DNA of 64,000 bases from Cyanobacteria bacterium UBA2566. Lineage in GTDB: Bacteria > Cyanobacteriota > Cyanobacteriia > Cyanobacteriales > Desertifilaceae. The notes under the pieces were generated by a model, which saw only the letters and a program-made list of their open reading frames with translations, searched no databases and was not told the origin of the DNA. Numbering within the stretch: the stretch's first letter is position 1; the number at the start of each line of letters is the position of its first letter. Position numbers and translations under genes: made by a program. Where the stretch lies: NCBI GenBank assembly GCA_002340255.1, contig DDLS01000099.1, forward strand, positions 1 through 64,000, given 5' to 3'. Shown one piece after another: positions 16,756 through 25,777 of this stretch.

Positions 16756-16973
16756 AATTAATCTTCCCCTATTTGAATTGGGCGATGGTTCCGAGAGCCA
16801 AGCTTATACCGCTTAGGTAAAAGTGTTCTTGATGGATCACCAATGACCTGAATTAGGCTCAATAGTTATTTATTTTATCCGACAATGGAGGAATATCTGT
16901 GAAAATTCTCCTACACTTTACTTAAATTCATTATTTGTATTGCTAGAGTGCCTTTTCCCTCCTACAAATTGCT

Positions 16974-16990
16974 ATAGTGCGAAGCGCTAT
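16974..16990. repeat. small dispersed palindrome
   Basis: ATAGTGC-GAA-GCGCTAT, one mismatch from perfect, ends 8 bases before the start of the TPR pseudokinase gene. It therefore lies in its 5' leader and in the divergent gvpA promoter region. Confidence 0.65.
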
Positions 16991-16998
16991 ATGTCAGA

Positions 16999-18972
16999 AT
17001 GAACTCACATCCTCCGACCCCAGCAAACCAAGAAACAAGCTCCATGGAACGGCTGCTTAACCAACGATATCAATTTATTAAAACCCTTGGCTCCAACCAG
17101 CTTGGTCAAACTCACCTGGTTGGCGATACCCATCTTCCAGGACATCCTCGATGTGTCGTCAAGCAATTAAAGCTTCCTGGTAATAATCCCAAAACCTTAG
17201 AATTCAGTTTAATTTTACTTAATAAGAAGGCAGAAGCCCTCAAAAGTCTTGGTACTCATCCCCAAATCCCTAAACTGCTCGATTATTTTGAAGAGAGCCA
17301 AAGTTTTTATCTCGTGGAAGAGTTTATTGTTGGTACTTCTTTGCGCGATCAATTGGAATCTCAGCCCCAATGGACAGAAGCCCAAGCGATCGGCTTGCTC
17401 GAAGAAGTGTTACAAATCTTATCTTTTGTCCATAGTCGTGGATTGATTCATCGCTCCATTAAACCGTCAAATTTAATTCGCCGTAAATCAGACGATCGCA
17501 TGGTGCTAACGGGATTTGGTATTTTTAAGGAGATTGGTACTCAAGTGATGCGCTCTCAACAACAACTGTTGAAAGCTCAAAGAAATGGTTCAGTGGTTTA
17601 TGTGTCCCCAGAACAAGACCAAGGACAAGCCCATTTTAATAGCGATCTCTATTCGTTAGGCATAATTGGGATTCAATTACTCAGCGGTCAAAGTATTTTA
17701 GAATTGTCGACATTGAGGAGTAAAGCAACCCAAGATTGGCAGGATAGGGTTAAAGCGAATCTAGACTTGATCTCTATTCTGAATAAAATGGTAGCTCCGG
17801 ATACAAAAGAACGCTATCAATTAGCCACCAGTATCTTAGAGGATTTAGCTAATTTGCAACCGGGTAAAGTGAGTGCGCCTTTAGTGCGCTCTGAAACCCC
17901 TCCATTGGTTCCCCAAGGACAACCCCAGGAACCCAAAATTGATTATGAGGAGGTAACCTCCGTGACTCCCCTGAATCCGTTCCAAGCAAAGCGTTATTTA
18001 TTACCCTTAAGTGTGGTCTTAGGCAGTTTGATTTTGCTGGGGATCGCCTTGGGATCGAGTCGTTTTTCTTTATCAGGGTTGAGTCGCAATAGTCTGAAGG
18101 AGGCTCAAAAGTATGCTCAAGAGGGGAATCTAGATGAGGCACTAAAGTCCTATAGTCAGGCGATCGCCAAACAGCCAAAAAAGGGAGAGGCTTATTACCA
18201 ACGTGCTTTGATTTATCAGGATCGAGATAATCTTGAGGCAGCTTTGGAGGACTTTACCCAGGCAATTTTGCTATCGAGTAACCTCACTGAGTCCTATTAT
18301 CAGCGGGGCAATATCCGATTTGAATTGGGCGATCGCCAAGGAGCTAAGGCTGATTATACTGAAGTCCTTGCCCTCGATCCGAGTTTTGTCCCGGCTTATG
18401 TGAATCGGGGTAGCGTATTATCGGATTTAGGGGATGATAAAGGGGCTATTCTGGACTACACTCAAGCCCTGGAACTGGAGCCAACTTTGAGCGCAGCCTA
18501 TTTGAATCGCTGTTTATCTTGGTCAAATGTGGGAGATCAGGAGCGGGCTATCTCCGATTGTACCCAGGCTATCAATCTAGAGCCGACAGATGGTTTAGCC
18601 TATCAAAATCGAGGGTTAGCCCGGCGGAAAAAACAAGATTTTCAGGGGGCGATCGAGGATTACAATATTGCGATTCGCCTCGATCCGGACGATCCAGTTC
18701 CCTATCATAATCGGGGATTAACGCGGTTAGATTTAGGGGATACTCAAGGGGCAATTTCTGATTTTACTAGAGCGATCGAACGCAAGTCCGATTTTGCCCT
18801 CGCCTATTATGACCGAGGATTAGCTTACATGAAGCGAACGCAAACGGATAAGGCGATTTCAGATCTACAAAAAACTGCCCAACTCTGTTCGAGTATGGGC
18901 AGAGTCGGGTGCTATGAAGATGCGACATATCAATTGGATCAATTACCTTCTTCTGGAGAGGTTACGCCATAA
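16999..18972 (+). CDS. serine/threonine protein kinase-like protein with TPR repeats, catalytic residues lost (pseudokinase)
   Basis: Residues 24-290 are a bacterial Hanks-type kinase fold. The lysine of strand 3 is kept (CVVK, Lys55), but the catalytic loop reads HRSIKPSN (151-158) instead of HRD, and the metal-binding DFG reads GFG (172-174). The glycine-rich loop LGSNQLGQT is also altered. Phosphotransfer is therefore unlikely and the domain is probably a binding or scaffold module. A membrane segment follows at about 332-355, and then about eight TPR units (roughly 370-640, e.g. AYYQRALIYQDRDNLEAALE). It is divergent from gvpA, sharing a 243-base intergenic region. An ATG at 17044 is an alternative start. 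Confidence 0.9.
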   Translation: MNSHPPTPANQETSSMERLLNQRYQFIKTLGSNQLGQTHLVGDTHLPGHPRCVVKQLKLPGNNPKTLEFSLILLNKKAEALKSLGTHPQIPKLLDYFEESQSFYLVEEFIVGTSLRDQLESQPQWTEAQAIGLLEEVLQILSFVHSRGLIHRSIKPSNLIRRKSDDRMVLTGFGIFKEIGTQVMRSQQQLLKAQRNGSVVYVSPEQDQGQAHFNSDLYSLGIIGIQLLSGQSILELSTLRSKATQDWQDRVKANLDLISILNKMVAPDTKERYQLATSILEDLANLQPGKVSAPLVRSETPPLVPQGQPQEPKIDYEEVTSVTPLNPFQAKRYLLPLSVVLGSLILLGIALGSSRFSLSGLSRNSLKEAQKYAQEGNLDEALKSYSQAIAKQPKKGEAYYQRALIYQDRDNLEAALEDFTQAILLSSNLTESYYQRGNIRFELGDRQGAKADYTEVLALDPSFVPAYVNRGSVLSDLGDDKGAILDYTQALELEPTLSAAYLNRCLSWSNVGDQERAISDCTQAINLEPTDGLAYQNRGLARRKKQDFQGAIEDYNIAIRLDPDDPVPYHNRGLTRLDLGDTQGAISDFTRAIERKSDFALAYYDRGLAYMKRTQTDKAISDLQKTAQLCSSMGRVGCYEDATYQLDQLPSSGEVTP

Positions 18973-19162
18973 TCCGCCGTCTTCCTGTACCCCCTCTCGG
19001 AGTTTCACCTCCTCGACGGTTGTATCTATATCCATAGAGGATTTCTGTAGACTCGGAGGTATCAACCGATAGAGTGGATACTTCCGAGGAAGAGAGTGGA
19101 GTCATGGCGATCGTATTCACCAAGAACAGGGGGGAAACCAGTAAAGAGAGCAGAGTTTGCAT
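18962..19162 (-). CDS. small secreted hypothetical protein
   Basis: 66 residues beginning with a plausible Sec signal (MQTLLSLLVSPLFLVNTIAM) and ending in an Arg/Gly-rich tail, YRYNRRGGETPRGGTGRR. The 3' end overlaps the convergent pseudokinase gene by 11 bases. Small exported peptides with such tails occur in cyanobacteria, but no family is assigned. An overlapping plus-strand frame (19096-19338) is less convincing. Confidence 0.5.
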   Translation of the reverse strand: MQTLLSLLVSPLFLVNTIAMTPLSSSEVSTLSVDTSESTEILYGYRYNRRGGETPRGGTGRRRIMA

Positions 19163-19322
19163 TAGATGCCATCAGAAAGCTTCTATACTCTCTTTACGGG
19201 CACAATTACCCCGATCCGGAAGATGCGTTTTTTTCCTTAGATATTCTCTTCAGAATTCAGAAATATTGTTCAATTCAAGCGATCGCCCTCTCCAAAAGTA
19301 ATCTTGAAGAGAGAGTGGGATC

Positions 19323-20009
19323 TCAGATTCGCACTTGAGTCACAGAAATTTTACCGGAAAAACAGATATCTACATCTGTGCCTGGAGTGCGATCGCGTCG
19401 ATCGTAATTTCCACAGTACAGATACTCATCCCCGTTGATTCGATACTGGAGCGGTAACGGTTTCTTACTCAAGGGACAAAATACCATTTCTGGTTCTGGA
19501 GAACCAGCTTCAAGATGGGGAATATTCACATTCCAGAAACATCCTGGCTCCAGAGGATGGGAAAACAGCTTAGATAAAATATGGGCTGTCCATTGCGTCG
19601 TTCGTTCCCAGTCAATTTCTAAAGGGCGCTTGATCCAGTGGGAAATGGCAATACCAGGAATTCCATGAAAAGCGGCTTCCCGCACCGCAGCAACGGTTCC
19701 AGACATATACACATCCACCCCCATATTTCCCCCAGCGTTCACCCCAGAGAGAACCCAATCAATCTCCTGATTCAATTGGGGTTGCAATTGGGCGATCGCC
19801 AAGCGGGTACAATCAGCAGGAGCGCCCTGGACAGCATATTCAGTTGGCGATCTCTCTTCCATCTTCAGGGGTTTGTAGGTTGTCGTTTGATGGCTACACC
19901 CAGAATATTGTACTGTGGGAGCAACGATAATCCCCTCACCCTCAACAGCATCATGGAGGGCACGAATACCAGGAGCATCAATCCCATCATCATTGGTTAA
20001 AATTATCAT
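19323..20009 (-). CDS. surE: 5'/3'-nucleotidase SurE
   Basis: A stationary-phase survival protein that dephosphorylates nucleoside 5'- and 3'-monophosphates in the cytoplasm. The N-terminus MIILTNDDGIDAPGI carries the metal-binding Asp pair (D7, D8). YSGCSH, VLSGVNAGGNMG and YMSGTVAAVREAAFHGIPGIAIS are family signatures. Length, 228 residues, is slightly short of the common 250-270 but complete in pattern. It lies 15 bases downstream of the secreted SH3/DUF3011-type gene and may be co-transcribed with it. Confidence 0.95.
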   Translation of the reverse strand: MIILTNDDGIDAPGIRALHDAVEGEGIIVAPTVQYSGCSHQTTTYKPLKMEERSPTEYAVQGAPADCTRLAIAQLQPQLNQEIDWVLSGVNAGGNMGVDVYMSGTVAAVREAAFHGIPGIAISHWIKRPLEIDWERTTQWTAHILSKLFSHPLEPGCFWNVNIPHLEAGSPEPEMVFCPLSKKPLPLQYRINGDEYLYCGNYDRRDRTPGTDVDICFSGKISVTQVRI

Positions 20010-20024
20010 TAGTCAAATTATCAG

Positions 20025-20591
20025 TTATTGTCTATAATTGCCACCGACAGTCATCCAGCCCACCAAGTCGTCTTGAGTGCGAACTCGGACATATTCTTGG
20101 CGACCGTAGTAAAAAGTATTTCTCCAGTTAACGATGATCGGTTCGCCCCGATAAACGGTGCGGATGCGATCGCCCTGATTATTGTAAATGCCCGAAGTAA
20201 CTGTCACTCGTTCGCGGGAACCTCGACGCACCGGATCGTTATAATCCACCCCTGGAGGACCAAAAAAACCGCCACCCCCCGGATTTTGAGCATAATTGGT
20301 TTCAAACCGCGCTCGACACCCATTTCTTACCCAAACAAATCCATTCCCAAACCCCCAATTTCCGATGCAAGAGGCTGTGGAATATTGCTCCACTAACGTT
20401 ATACCATTACGAGTATCGACGGGGCAGTTAGCCGGTTGAGCATCGTGACTTTCACAGCGTACAGATTGAGAGGGTCTTTGGGCAGTGGCGGGTTGCACGT
20501 TGATGGCGCTTATGCCTACCATCACACTAGAGGATAAAGCCGCTGTAAGACAAGATTGGAGAACTCGACGCATAGTTGGGTTAGTCAGCAT
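20025..20591 (-). CDS. exported DUF3011/SH3-like protein
   Basis: A signal peptide (to about residue 37, ending PATAQ) precedes a Cys-containing domain with VRCESHDAQPANCPVDTRNG, LVEQYSTASCIGNWG and GCRARFETNY, the DUF3011 pattern. A Gly/Pro linker then leads to a C-terminal bacterial-SH3-like region (VTSGIYNNQGDRIRTVYRG, YVRVRTQDDLVGWM). The four spaced cysteines suggest disulfides in the periplasm or outside. A wall-binding role is likely by analogy with SH3 modules. An internal ATG at residue 7 could be the start. Confidence 0.75.
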   Translation of the reverse strand: MLTNPTMRRVLQSCLTAALSSSVMVGISAINVQPATAQRPSQSVRCESHDAQPANCPVDTRNGITLVEQYSTASCIGNWGFGNGFVWVRNGCRARFETNYAQNPGGGGFFGPPGVDYNDPVRRGSRERVTVTSGIYNNQGDRIRTVYRGEPIIVNWRNTFYYGRQEYVRVRTQDDLVGWMTVGGNYRQ

Positions 20592-20846
20592 GATAGAGAA
20601 TCCGAGTTGATTTTACCATTCTCTACTATTGACGGGTTTCTGAGCCGTGAGTGCCAGATGGGAGAATACAGCACTTTGGGCTGTGATTGAGGAATTTGGG
20701 AAGGAGTAGACGGCTATTCTAGCGATTGTCAAAAACAATTATTAATGTCCTTCATCGTAGAGAAAAGTGTTGTGTATAGCGTAAAGCTCTATAGCAGTTG
20801 CTATAATCCGTTAAGATAGCTTAATCTTTAAAGTGAATTTATCATT

Positions 20847-21545
20847 ATGAAGATTATGACTGCTTCCAGCTTAAAAGAACTGAAGATCCAACTCGATAGT
20901 GATAATCTTCGCGATCGCAAGCTGGCTCTGTTGGCACTACGCAATTTCTCCCCAAAGAAAGCGATGCCTTTGCTTAAAAAAGCACTTCAGGATCGCAATC
21001 AGCAAGTGCGCTCTATGGCTATTTTTGCCCTAGGGGTTAAGCCCACAGAAGAGTCTTTTTCGCTGCTCGTCAATCTGTTAGAAACCGATCCTGATTATGG
21101 GATTCGAGCTGATTCTGCTGGTGCTTTAGGCTATTTGCGCGATTTGAGAGCTTTTGAACCCCTAGTGCGAGCTTTTTATGAAGACCCCGATTGGTTGGTG
21201 CGTTTTAGTGCGGCGGTTTCCCTGGGGAATCTACGAGATCAACGGGCCCATGATGTCTTATTACAAGCTTTAGACAGTGCAGAAGTTCTAATTCAACAGG
21301 CTGCGATCGCCGCTTTAGGGGAAATTAAAGATCTCAGTGCCGTTACCGATATTTTGAGATTTGCCGGCTCAGAAGATTGGCTCGTCCGTCAGCGTTTAGC
21401 CGAAGCCTTGGGCCATTTACCCTGTAGTAAAAGTCAATCTGCCCTTAGATACCTTGCCAAAGACCCCCACCCCAATGTAGCCCAGGCGGCAGCCTTAGCC
21501 CTAGACAATCTTTCCTTTTCCCAAATCAACCCCCAGAACGCTTGA
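20847..21545 (+). CDS. HEAT-repeat protein
   Basis: 232 residues made of about six HEAT/PBS-lyase-like repeats, such as LRDRKLALLALRNFSPKKAMPLL, VRSMAIFALGVKPTEESFSLL, VRFSAAVSLGNLRDQRAHDVL and IQQAAIAALGEIKDLSAV. Related cyanobacterial proteins include phycobilin lyase subunits and small scaffold proteins. No lyase-specific signature or neighbouring phycobiliprotein gene is seen, so a general protein-binding role is the safest reading. The last 20 bases overlap the convergent SUI1 gene. A small palindrome-like element (about 20775-20792) lies in the 250-base upstream gap. Confidence 0.85.
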   Translation: MKIMTASSLKELKIQLDSDNLRDRKLALLALRNFSPKKAMPLLKKALQDRNQQVRSMAIFALGVKPTEESFSLLVNLLETDPDYGIRADSAGALGYLRDLRAFEPLVRAFYEDPDWLVRFSAAVSLGNLRDQRAHDVLLQALDSAEVLIQQAAIAALGEIKDLSAVTDILRFAGSEDWLVRQRLAEALGHLPCSKSQSALRYLAKDPHPNVAQAAALALDNLSFSQINPQNA

Positions 21546-21876
21546 CTTTATACCCTTTTTGTGATAGGAAAGTCATCACTTTCTGTCCATGATCCCCTTG
21601 AATTTCTACAGTTTGTTCCTTTAGGGTTCCTCCAGCGCCACAGTGAGTTTTCAATTGCTTCAACAGAGCAGACAACGTTTCCTGGGAATGTTGAAACCCT
21701 TGCACCACAGTAACAGTTTTCCCTTTGCGTCCTTTGCGAGATACTTCTACCTTAAGATTTTGTTGGTTGGGCACTACATCAAGCTCTACCGAGTTTCGAT
21801 CCTCAGTATCCCCATCATAGCCAAACTCTTGATAAACAAAGCGATCGCCCGATTTTGACTTACTCTTAGAGGCCAT
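21526..21876 (-). CDS. SUI1/eIF1-like translation factor (YciH family)
   Basis: A small protein of 116 residues whose second half matches the SUI1 domain: VEVSRKGRKGKTVTVVQGF, LLKQLKTHCGAGGTLKEQTVEIQGDHGQKVMTFLSQKGYK. It probably binds the 30S ribosomal subunit and affects start-site fidelity, as bacterial YciH does. The Lys/Ser-rich N-terminal 40 residues are variable. It starts one base after the stop codon of the pentapeptide-repeat gene, so the two form an operon, and its end overlaps the convergent HEAT gene. Confidence 0.93.
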   Translation of the reverse strand: MASKSKSKSGDRFVYQEFGYDGDTEDRNSVELDVVPNQQNLKVEVSRKGRKGKTVTVVQGFQHSQETLSALLKQLKTHCGAGGTLKEQTVEIQGDHGQKVMTFLSQKGYKVKRSGG

Positions 21877-21877
21877 A

Positions 21878-23455
21878 TTAACTATTCCCTAGCTTCTCCA
21901 AAACATAAAACCCGCGAATAAAATCCGCTACTACTTCCGCCGTAGGTACAGACAACTGTTGCATTTTCATCGTAGTGGTTTCACTCGTCTGAAAATAAGC
22001 AGCCGAATCAACCAAACGCTTACCAAAAGACGGATGATAATAAATATTCAGGGATCGATCGCTCGAATTAGTCAAACTCACCTGAGTCGGCATGACAAAG
22101 AACTCTTGCGCACCTGGGGGTTTCGGCAGATCTCCTCCCACTTTCACCCGTACCACTCGACTCATGACTTGACTGAGAGACTTACTGATTTGCTTAATTC
22201 GTTTTCGGTCTCGAATTGTCAAATAATCCTCCATATCTGGAGAACGGATAATCTCCATCACTTCCGTAATATTGCGTTGAGTGACGGTACTATCCTTAAA
22301 CGGTAAAATGGCCAAATAGGCGATCGGCAACAGTTCTTCATCCCGGTCTAAACGGAAAATCAACGTAGTTCGGCGATAGCCTACCTTAATGCTCGGAGGA
22401 TGATTCATCCCCGGATATTGCCCAGCTATCTGATAATAGAATCCTGCCAAAACAAAACTCGCCGCATGGTCGAGTTGAGCATCTACCGTAATACTGACCG
22501 TGGGCGGAGTAGGGTTGAAAAACTGCTTAAATTCTTCAGACGTAAAATGATAAACCTGGGTATGATCTCCATCCGGACTCAAATCCACCCATTCGCAGGC
22601 CATACCATCGGTTTTTAAGCCAAATCGGGACACCCCATGAAGCTTTGCCCCGGTTAAAGTCGCGCCGCTCAAATCTGCGCCGCTCCATTCCACTTGGATC
22701 AAATTCGATTGGGTCAAATCTGCATGAACTAAACTACAATTGACCAAATTCGCATTACTTAAATCCGCGCCAATTAAATTCGTTCCACTCAACTTCGCTT
22801 CACTCAAATCAGCCCAACTGAGATTGGTTCCACTCAAATCCACCCAGCGCAGATTTGCACCACTTAAATTTGCACCACTTAAATTCGCCCGGCTAAGGTT
22901 AGCATGGCGTAAATCCGCATCGCGCAAGTCTGAACCACTTAAATCAGCCCGTCCTAGGTCAGTTCCATGGAGATTTGCCCCTTCGAGATTCGCTGCAATC
23001 ATGGATGTGCCACGCAAATCCACTTCACTCAGATTCGCGCCACTGAGATTCGCCTGACGTAGGGTGGCTTCTCGTAAATCTGCTCCAGTCAGGTTCGCTC
23101 TACTGAGGTTCGCGTTACTCAGTTGAGCGCGAATCAATTCGGCTCGAATCAGTCCCGCTTGAACTAAACTTGCTCCACTGAGATCGGCACGGACTAAATT
23201 TGCTACATTAAGGATGGCCCGATTAAAATTGGCTTTGGTCAGATTACAACCACTGAGCCGAGCAACATTCAGTTTAGCTTTGCTCAGATCGGCACTTTGC
23301 AGGTTAGCGCCACTGAGGTTAGCAACACAGAGGTTAGCACCACTAAAGTTGGCATCGCTCAAATTAACCCCACTCAGGTTAGCTTCCGTGAGCAAGATGC
23401 CCATGAAATCTCTTTCTCCGGTTTCGTACCGATTAAGCACTTCCTCTTCATCCAT
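21878..23455 (-). CDS. pentapeptide-repeat protein with C-terminal globular domain
   Basis: Residues 10-285 form an uninterrupted series of A(D/N)Lxx pentapeptides, about 50 units, which fold as a right-handed quadrilateral beta helix. The C-terminal 230 residues, from VYHFTSEEFKQFF to the end, are a globular domain I do not recognise, with LIFRLDRDEELLPIAYLAI and DYLTIRDRKRIKQISKSLS. Cyanobacteria carry many such proteins, mostly of unknown function. The strict repeat creates long artefactual frames on the opposite strand. The SUI1 gene follows after one base. Confidence 0.9.
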   Translation of the reverse strand: MDEEEVLNRYETGERDFMGILLTEANLSGVNLSDANFSGANLCVANLSGANLQSADLSKAKLNVARLSGCNLTKANFNRAILNVANLVRADLSGASLVQAGLIRAELIRAQLSNANLSRANLTGADLREATLRQANLSGANLSEVDLRGTSMIAANLEGANLHGTDLGRADLSGSDLRDADLRHANLSRANLSGANLSGANLRWVDLSGTNLSWADLSEAKLSGTNLIGADLSNANLVNCSLVHADLTQSNLIQVEWSGADLSGATLTGAKLHGVSRFGLKTDGMACEWVDLSPDGDHTQVYHFTSEEFKQFFNPTPPTVSITVDAQLDHAASFVLAGFYYQIAGQYPGMNHPPSIKVGYRRTTLIFRLDRDEELLPIAYLAILPFKDSTVTQRNITEVMEIIRSPDMEDYLTIRDRKRIKQISKSLSQVMSRVVRVKVGGDLPKPPGAQEFFVMPTQVSLTNSSDRSLNIYYHPSFGKRLVDSAAYFQTSETTTMKMQQLSVPTAEVVADFIRGFYVLEKLGNS

Positions 23456-23534
23456 GGCTTTTTCCTAGAGATTGGTTGAGTTAGACTGGCGTTGGTATAC
23501 GTTTCCCATTCGTTATGATAGCTGCATTAGGGTG

Positions 23535-24371
23535 ATGAAAATAGGCATTATTGGTTTAGGGTTAATCGGTGGGTCGTTAGGGTTAGCTTTGCGATCGCTC
23601 GGTTGGGAAGTCTTGGGCGCTAGTCGTAATCCGCATACCTGTGAGGCAGCCGTGGCACAAGGGGTTGTGGATCGAGCTAGTGTTGAGTTGAGCCAAGTCA
23701 GCCCAGCGGAGATTATTTTTATTTGTACTCCTATCGGTCTGATTGTACCGATCGCCCAACAATTGCTTCCCTTGCTCTCTCCGGCCACAATTGTAACGGA
23801 TGTCGGGTCGGTTAAAACGCCAATTGTTGAGTCCCTTGCCCCAATTTGGCCCAATTTTGTTGGCGGTCATCCCATGGCAGGAACCGCAGAACAAGGGTTA
23901 GGAGCGGCGCAGTTCGGGTTGTTTGAAGATCGTCCCTATGTTCTCACTCCGACTCCAACCACCTCACCAGAGTCTTTGGAGCAGGTGACGGAAATTGTGC
24001 GATCGCTGCGATCGAGAGTCTATCATTGTTCTCCCCAAGAACACGATCGCGCAGTGGCTTTGATTTCCCATTTACCCGTTTTCGTCAGTGCTGGATTAAT
24101 TACGACTTGTAGCGATTCACCTTTGGACACCGTGCGAGATTTAGCCCAAAAACTGGCAAGTTCCGGCTTTGCTGATACCAGTCGGGTAGGAGGAGGCAAT
24201 CCAGAGTTAGGTCGAATGATGGCAGAATATAACCGAGATGCTCTCAGAGAATCCCTCTTAAGTTATCGCCAAAATTTAGATCGAGTTCTCACTTGGATTG
24301 AAGACGAAAATTGGGTCGCTATTGATGAGTATTTACAGAAAACTCAACAAGAGCGACCCAATTTTTTGTAG
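23535..24371 (+). CDS. tyrA: prephenate/arogenate dehydrogenase
   Basis: Oxidative decarboxylation of arogenate (the usual substrate in cyanobacteria) or prephenate in tyrosine synthesis. The Rossmann motif GLGLIGGSLG is at the very N-terminus from ATG 23535. DVGSVKTPIV, FVGGHPMAGTAEQGLGAA and HDRAVALISHLPVF are family signatures. An upstream extension to 23472 exists in frame but adds 21 residues not expected in the family, so the start MKIGIIG is preferred. This gives 278 residues, the normal size. NADP specificity cannot be judged with confidence. Confidence 0.93.
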   Translation: MKIGIIGLGLIGGSLGLALRSLGWEVLGASRNPHTCEAAVAQGVVDRASVELSQVSPAEIIFICTPIGLIVPIAQQLLPLLSPATIVTDVGSVKTPIVESLAPIWPNFVGGHPMAGTAEQGLGAAQFGLFEDRPYVLTPTPTTSPESLEQVTEIVRSLRSRVYHCSPQEHDRAVALISHLPVFVSAGLITTCSDSPLDTVRDLAQKLASSGFADTSRVGGGNPELGRMMAEYNRDALRESLLSYRQNLDRVLTWIEDENWVAIDEYLQKTQQERPNFL

Positions 24372-24372
24372 G

Positions 24373-24414
24373 AATGGGGAATAGGGAATAGGGAATCTCC
24401 CTATCCCTCATCTC
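24373..24414. repeat. heptameric tandem repeat
   Basis: Three copies of GGAATAG/GGAATGG followed by their partial reverse complement (CTCCCTATCCC) lie in the convergent gap between tyrA and the cyclophilin gene. The inverted arrangement could form a hairpin for both transcripts. Confidence 0.7.
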
Positions 24415-24415
24415 C

Positions 24416-25516
24416 CTATCCAGGTAGGAAATTCTCCATGCCTTCAATCACTTTCATTGAAGTAATGCGATCGCCTTTTTTCAGTTCAGGCAACACGTCC
24501 TCACCGTCAACAACATACCCAAATACTGCATACTCACCATCCAAGAGATTTAAGCCCGCAGGGGTTAATTCCGGTTCAAAGAGGAAGAAGAAAAACTGAG
24601 ACGAACCCCCATTCGGATCGTTATCTGGGCGAGCCATGCCTAGGGTTCCATAGGCAGAGAAAGGTAAAACTGGCTGCTCACGGTAGAGTCCAATTTCTTC
24701 TAATGTAAATTCATAAATTGGTTCTACTTCACTTTGAACTCTAATTTCTAAAGGAATTGTGCGTTCTTCTCCAGTTGCGGGGTCTACAAATCCATTTTCT
24801 GGGCCAGGAGGATCGCCAAGTTGCAACACATAGAATTCGTCCGCCCGGGTAATGGGTAAACCATCATAAAATCCCCTAGACACCAGATCCACAAAGTTTC
24901 CCGCCGTTACTGGCGCATTATAACCATCAACGACAACCGTTAAGCTTCCTTTTTCAGTTTCAATTTCTACCGCCGCTCGTCCTTTCAACTGAGGTAGGGC
25001 ACTATATTCGGAGGGCACTTCATAGGGAAACCCTTGCACCATCAGATTTTCTAGAGTTTCCACTTCAAAGAGGCAACTTTTTTGTGTCTCAAAGGCAGCG
25101 GTTTTGTCTTGTTCCGCTACTTGCTCCCGAAGGATATTGAGATCGGTGCTCAATTGTTCTAGAACTTCTTGAGCTTCAGAGCGGCGATCTTCGGCAATGC
25201 TAGCTAAAATCTTTTCATTGCGAGTTGATAACAAAAAGCTGGCTTCACTGAGGCTAGAAGTAGCTGCACCCCAGCGTCTTCCTCGAATCGGAGCAATAAT
25301 CGATTCAATATCCCCTTGGATCTTGAAAATGGTGTCATTATCAATGGGCAGAGCATAGCGCAGAATGGCATCACCCTCGGTAATGGCATTCCCTCCAGGG
25401 AGGCGACTTTCTCGGTCAGGAGCCGCTTGGGTGGGGGTACTCAGTCCCACCCAACAGGTTAGGACGAGGAGACACACCAAGGTGGTCTTGAATAAGGACT
25501 TTAGGATATGGATCAT
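24416..25516 (-). CDS. lumenal peptidyl-prolyl cis-trans isomerase, cyclophilin type (TLP40-like)
   Basis: An export signal (residues 1-31, ending TPTQA-A) precedes a helical domain of about 130 residues, DNDTIFKIQGDIESIIAPIRGRRW to ENLMVQG. This resembles the N-terminal domain of plant TLP40 and its cyanobacterial homologues. A cyclophilin domain follows (about 180-360): GSLTVVVDGYNAPVTAGNFVDL, GFYDGLPITR, GTLGMARPDNDPNGGSSQFFF. It likely acts in the thylakoid lumen or periplasm on protein folding. The family usually has 350-400 residues. Confidence 0.9.
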   Translation of the reverse strand: MIHILKSLFKTTLVCLLVLTCWVGLSTPTQAAPDRESRLPGGNAITEGDAILRYALPIDNDTIFKIQGDIESIIAPIRGRRWGAATSSLSEASFLLSTRNEKILASIAEDRRSEAQEVLEQLSTDLNILREQVAEQDKTAAFETQKSCLFEVETLENLMVQGFPYEVPSEYSALPQLKGRAAVEIETEKGSLTVVVDGYNAPVTAGNFVDLVSRGFYDGLPITRADEFYVLQLGDPPGPENGFVDPATGEERTIPLEIRVQSEVEPIYEFTLEEIGLYREQPVLPFSAYGTLGMARPDNDPNGGSSQFFFFLFEPELTPAGLNLLDGEYAVFGYVVDGEDVLPELKKGDRITSMKVIEGMENFLPG

Positions 25517-25648
25517 GGAAATTTTATCTATCTTATGGCGATCGCTTCACAATTATCAGCTCTTATCAGCTCTGGGTTGACCCTCAAGCTTTTGATCGAG
25601 AACTTGGGCTGTGTACGATCAGAGTCTACAACAAAGCCCCAGATCAAT

Positions 25649-25675
25649 ATAAAAATTAAAAATTAAAATTAAAAA
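25649..25675. repeat. AT-rich tandem repeat (AAAATTA units)
   Basis: Four adjoining copies of AAAATTA/AAATTA lie in the 260-base gap before the PfkB-type kinase gene. Of the same short tandem repeat style as the GGGAATA arrays. No promoter could be placed with confidence in the rest of the gap. Confidence 0.6.
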
Positions 25676-25777
25676 TACTTCAAAATATGTCTCCAGTTAC
25701 CTCGATCTCCGGGTTACGGGAGTTTGCCAAGGCGATCGTAGAGTAATGTAAGGTTTAACGTTCAACCCCCCATTGAT

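Noticed and set aside
19096..19338. 80-residue plus-strand frame between the pseudokinase gene and surE
   Set aside because: It overlaps a small secreted-protein frame with a better signal peptide, ends inside surE antisense, and shows no recognisable motif. It cannot be fully excluded.
22740..23468. Long plus-strand frames rich in Lys/Ala/Pro/Leu opposite the pentapeptide-repeat gene
   Set aside because: They mirror the strict 15-base period of the pentapeptide codons on the other strand and have no start context or homology of their own.
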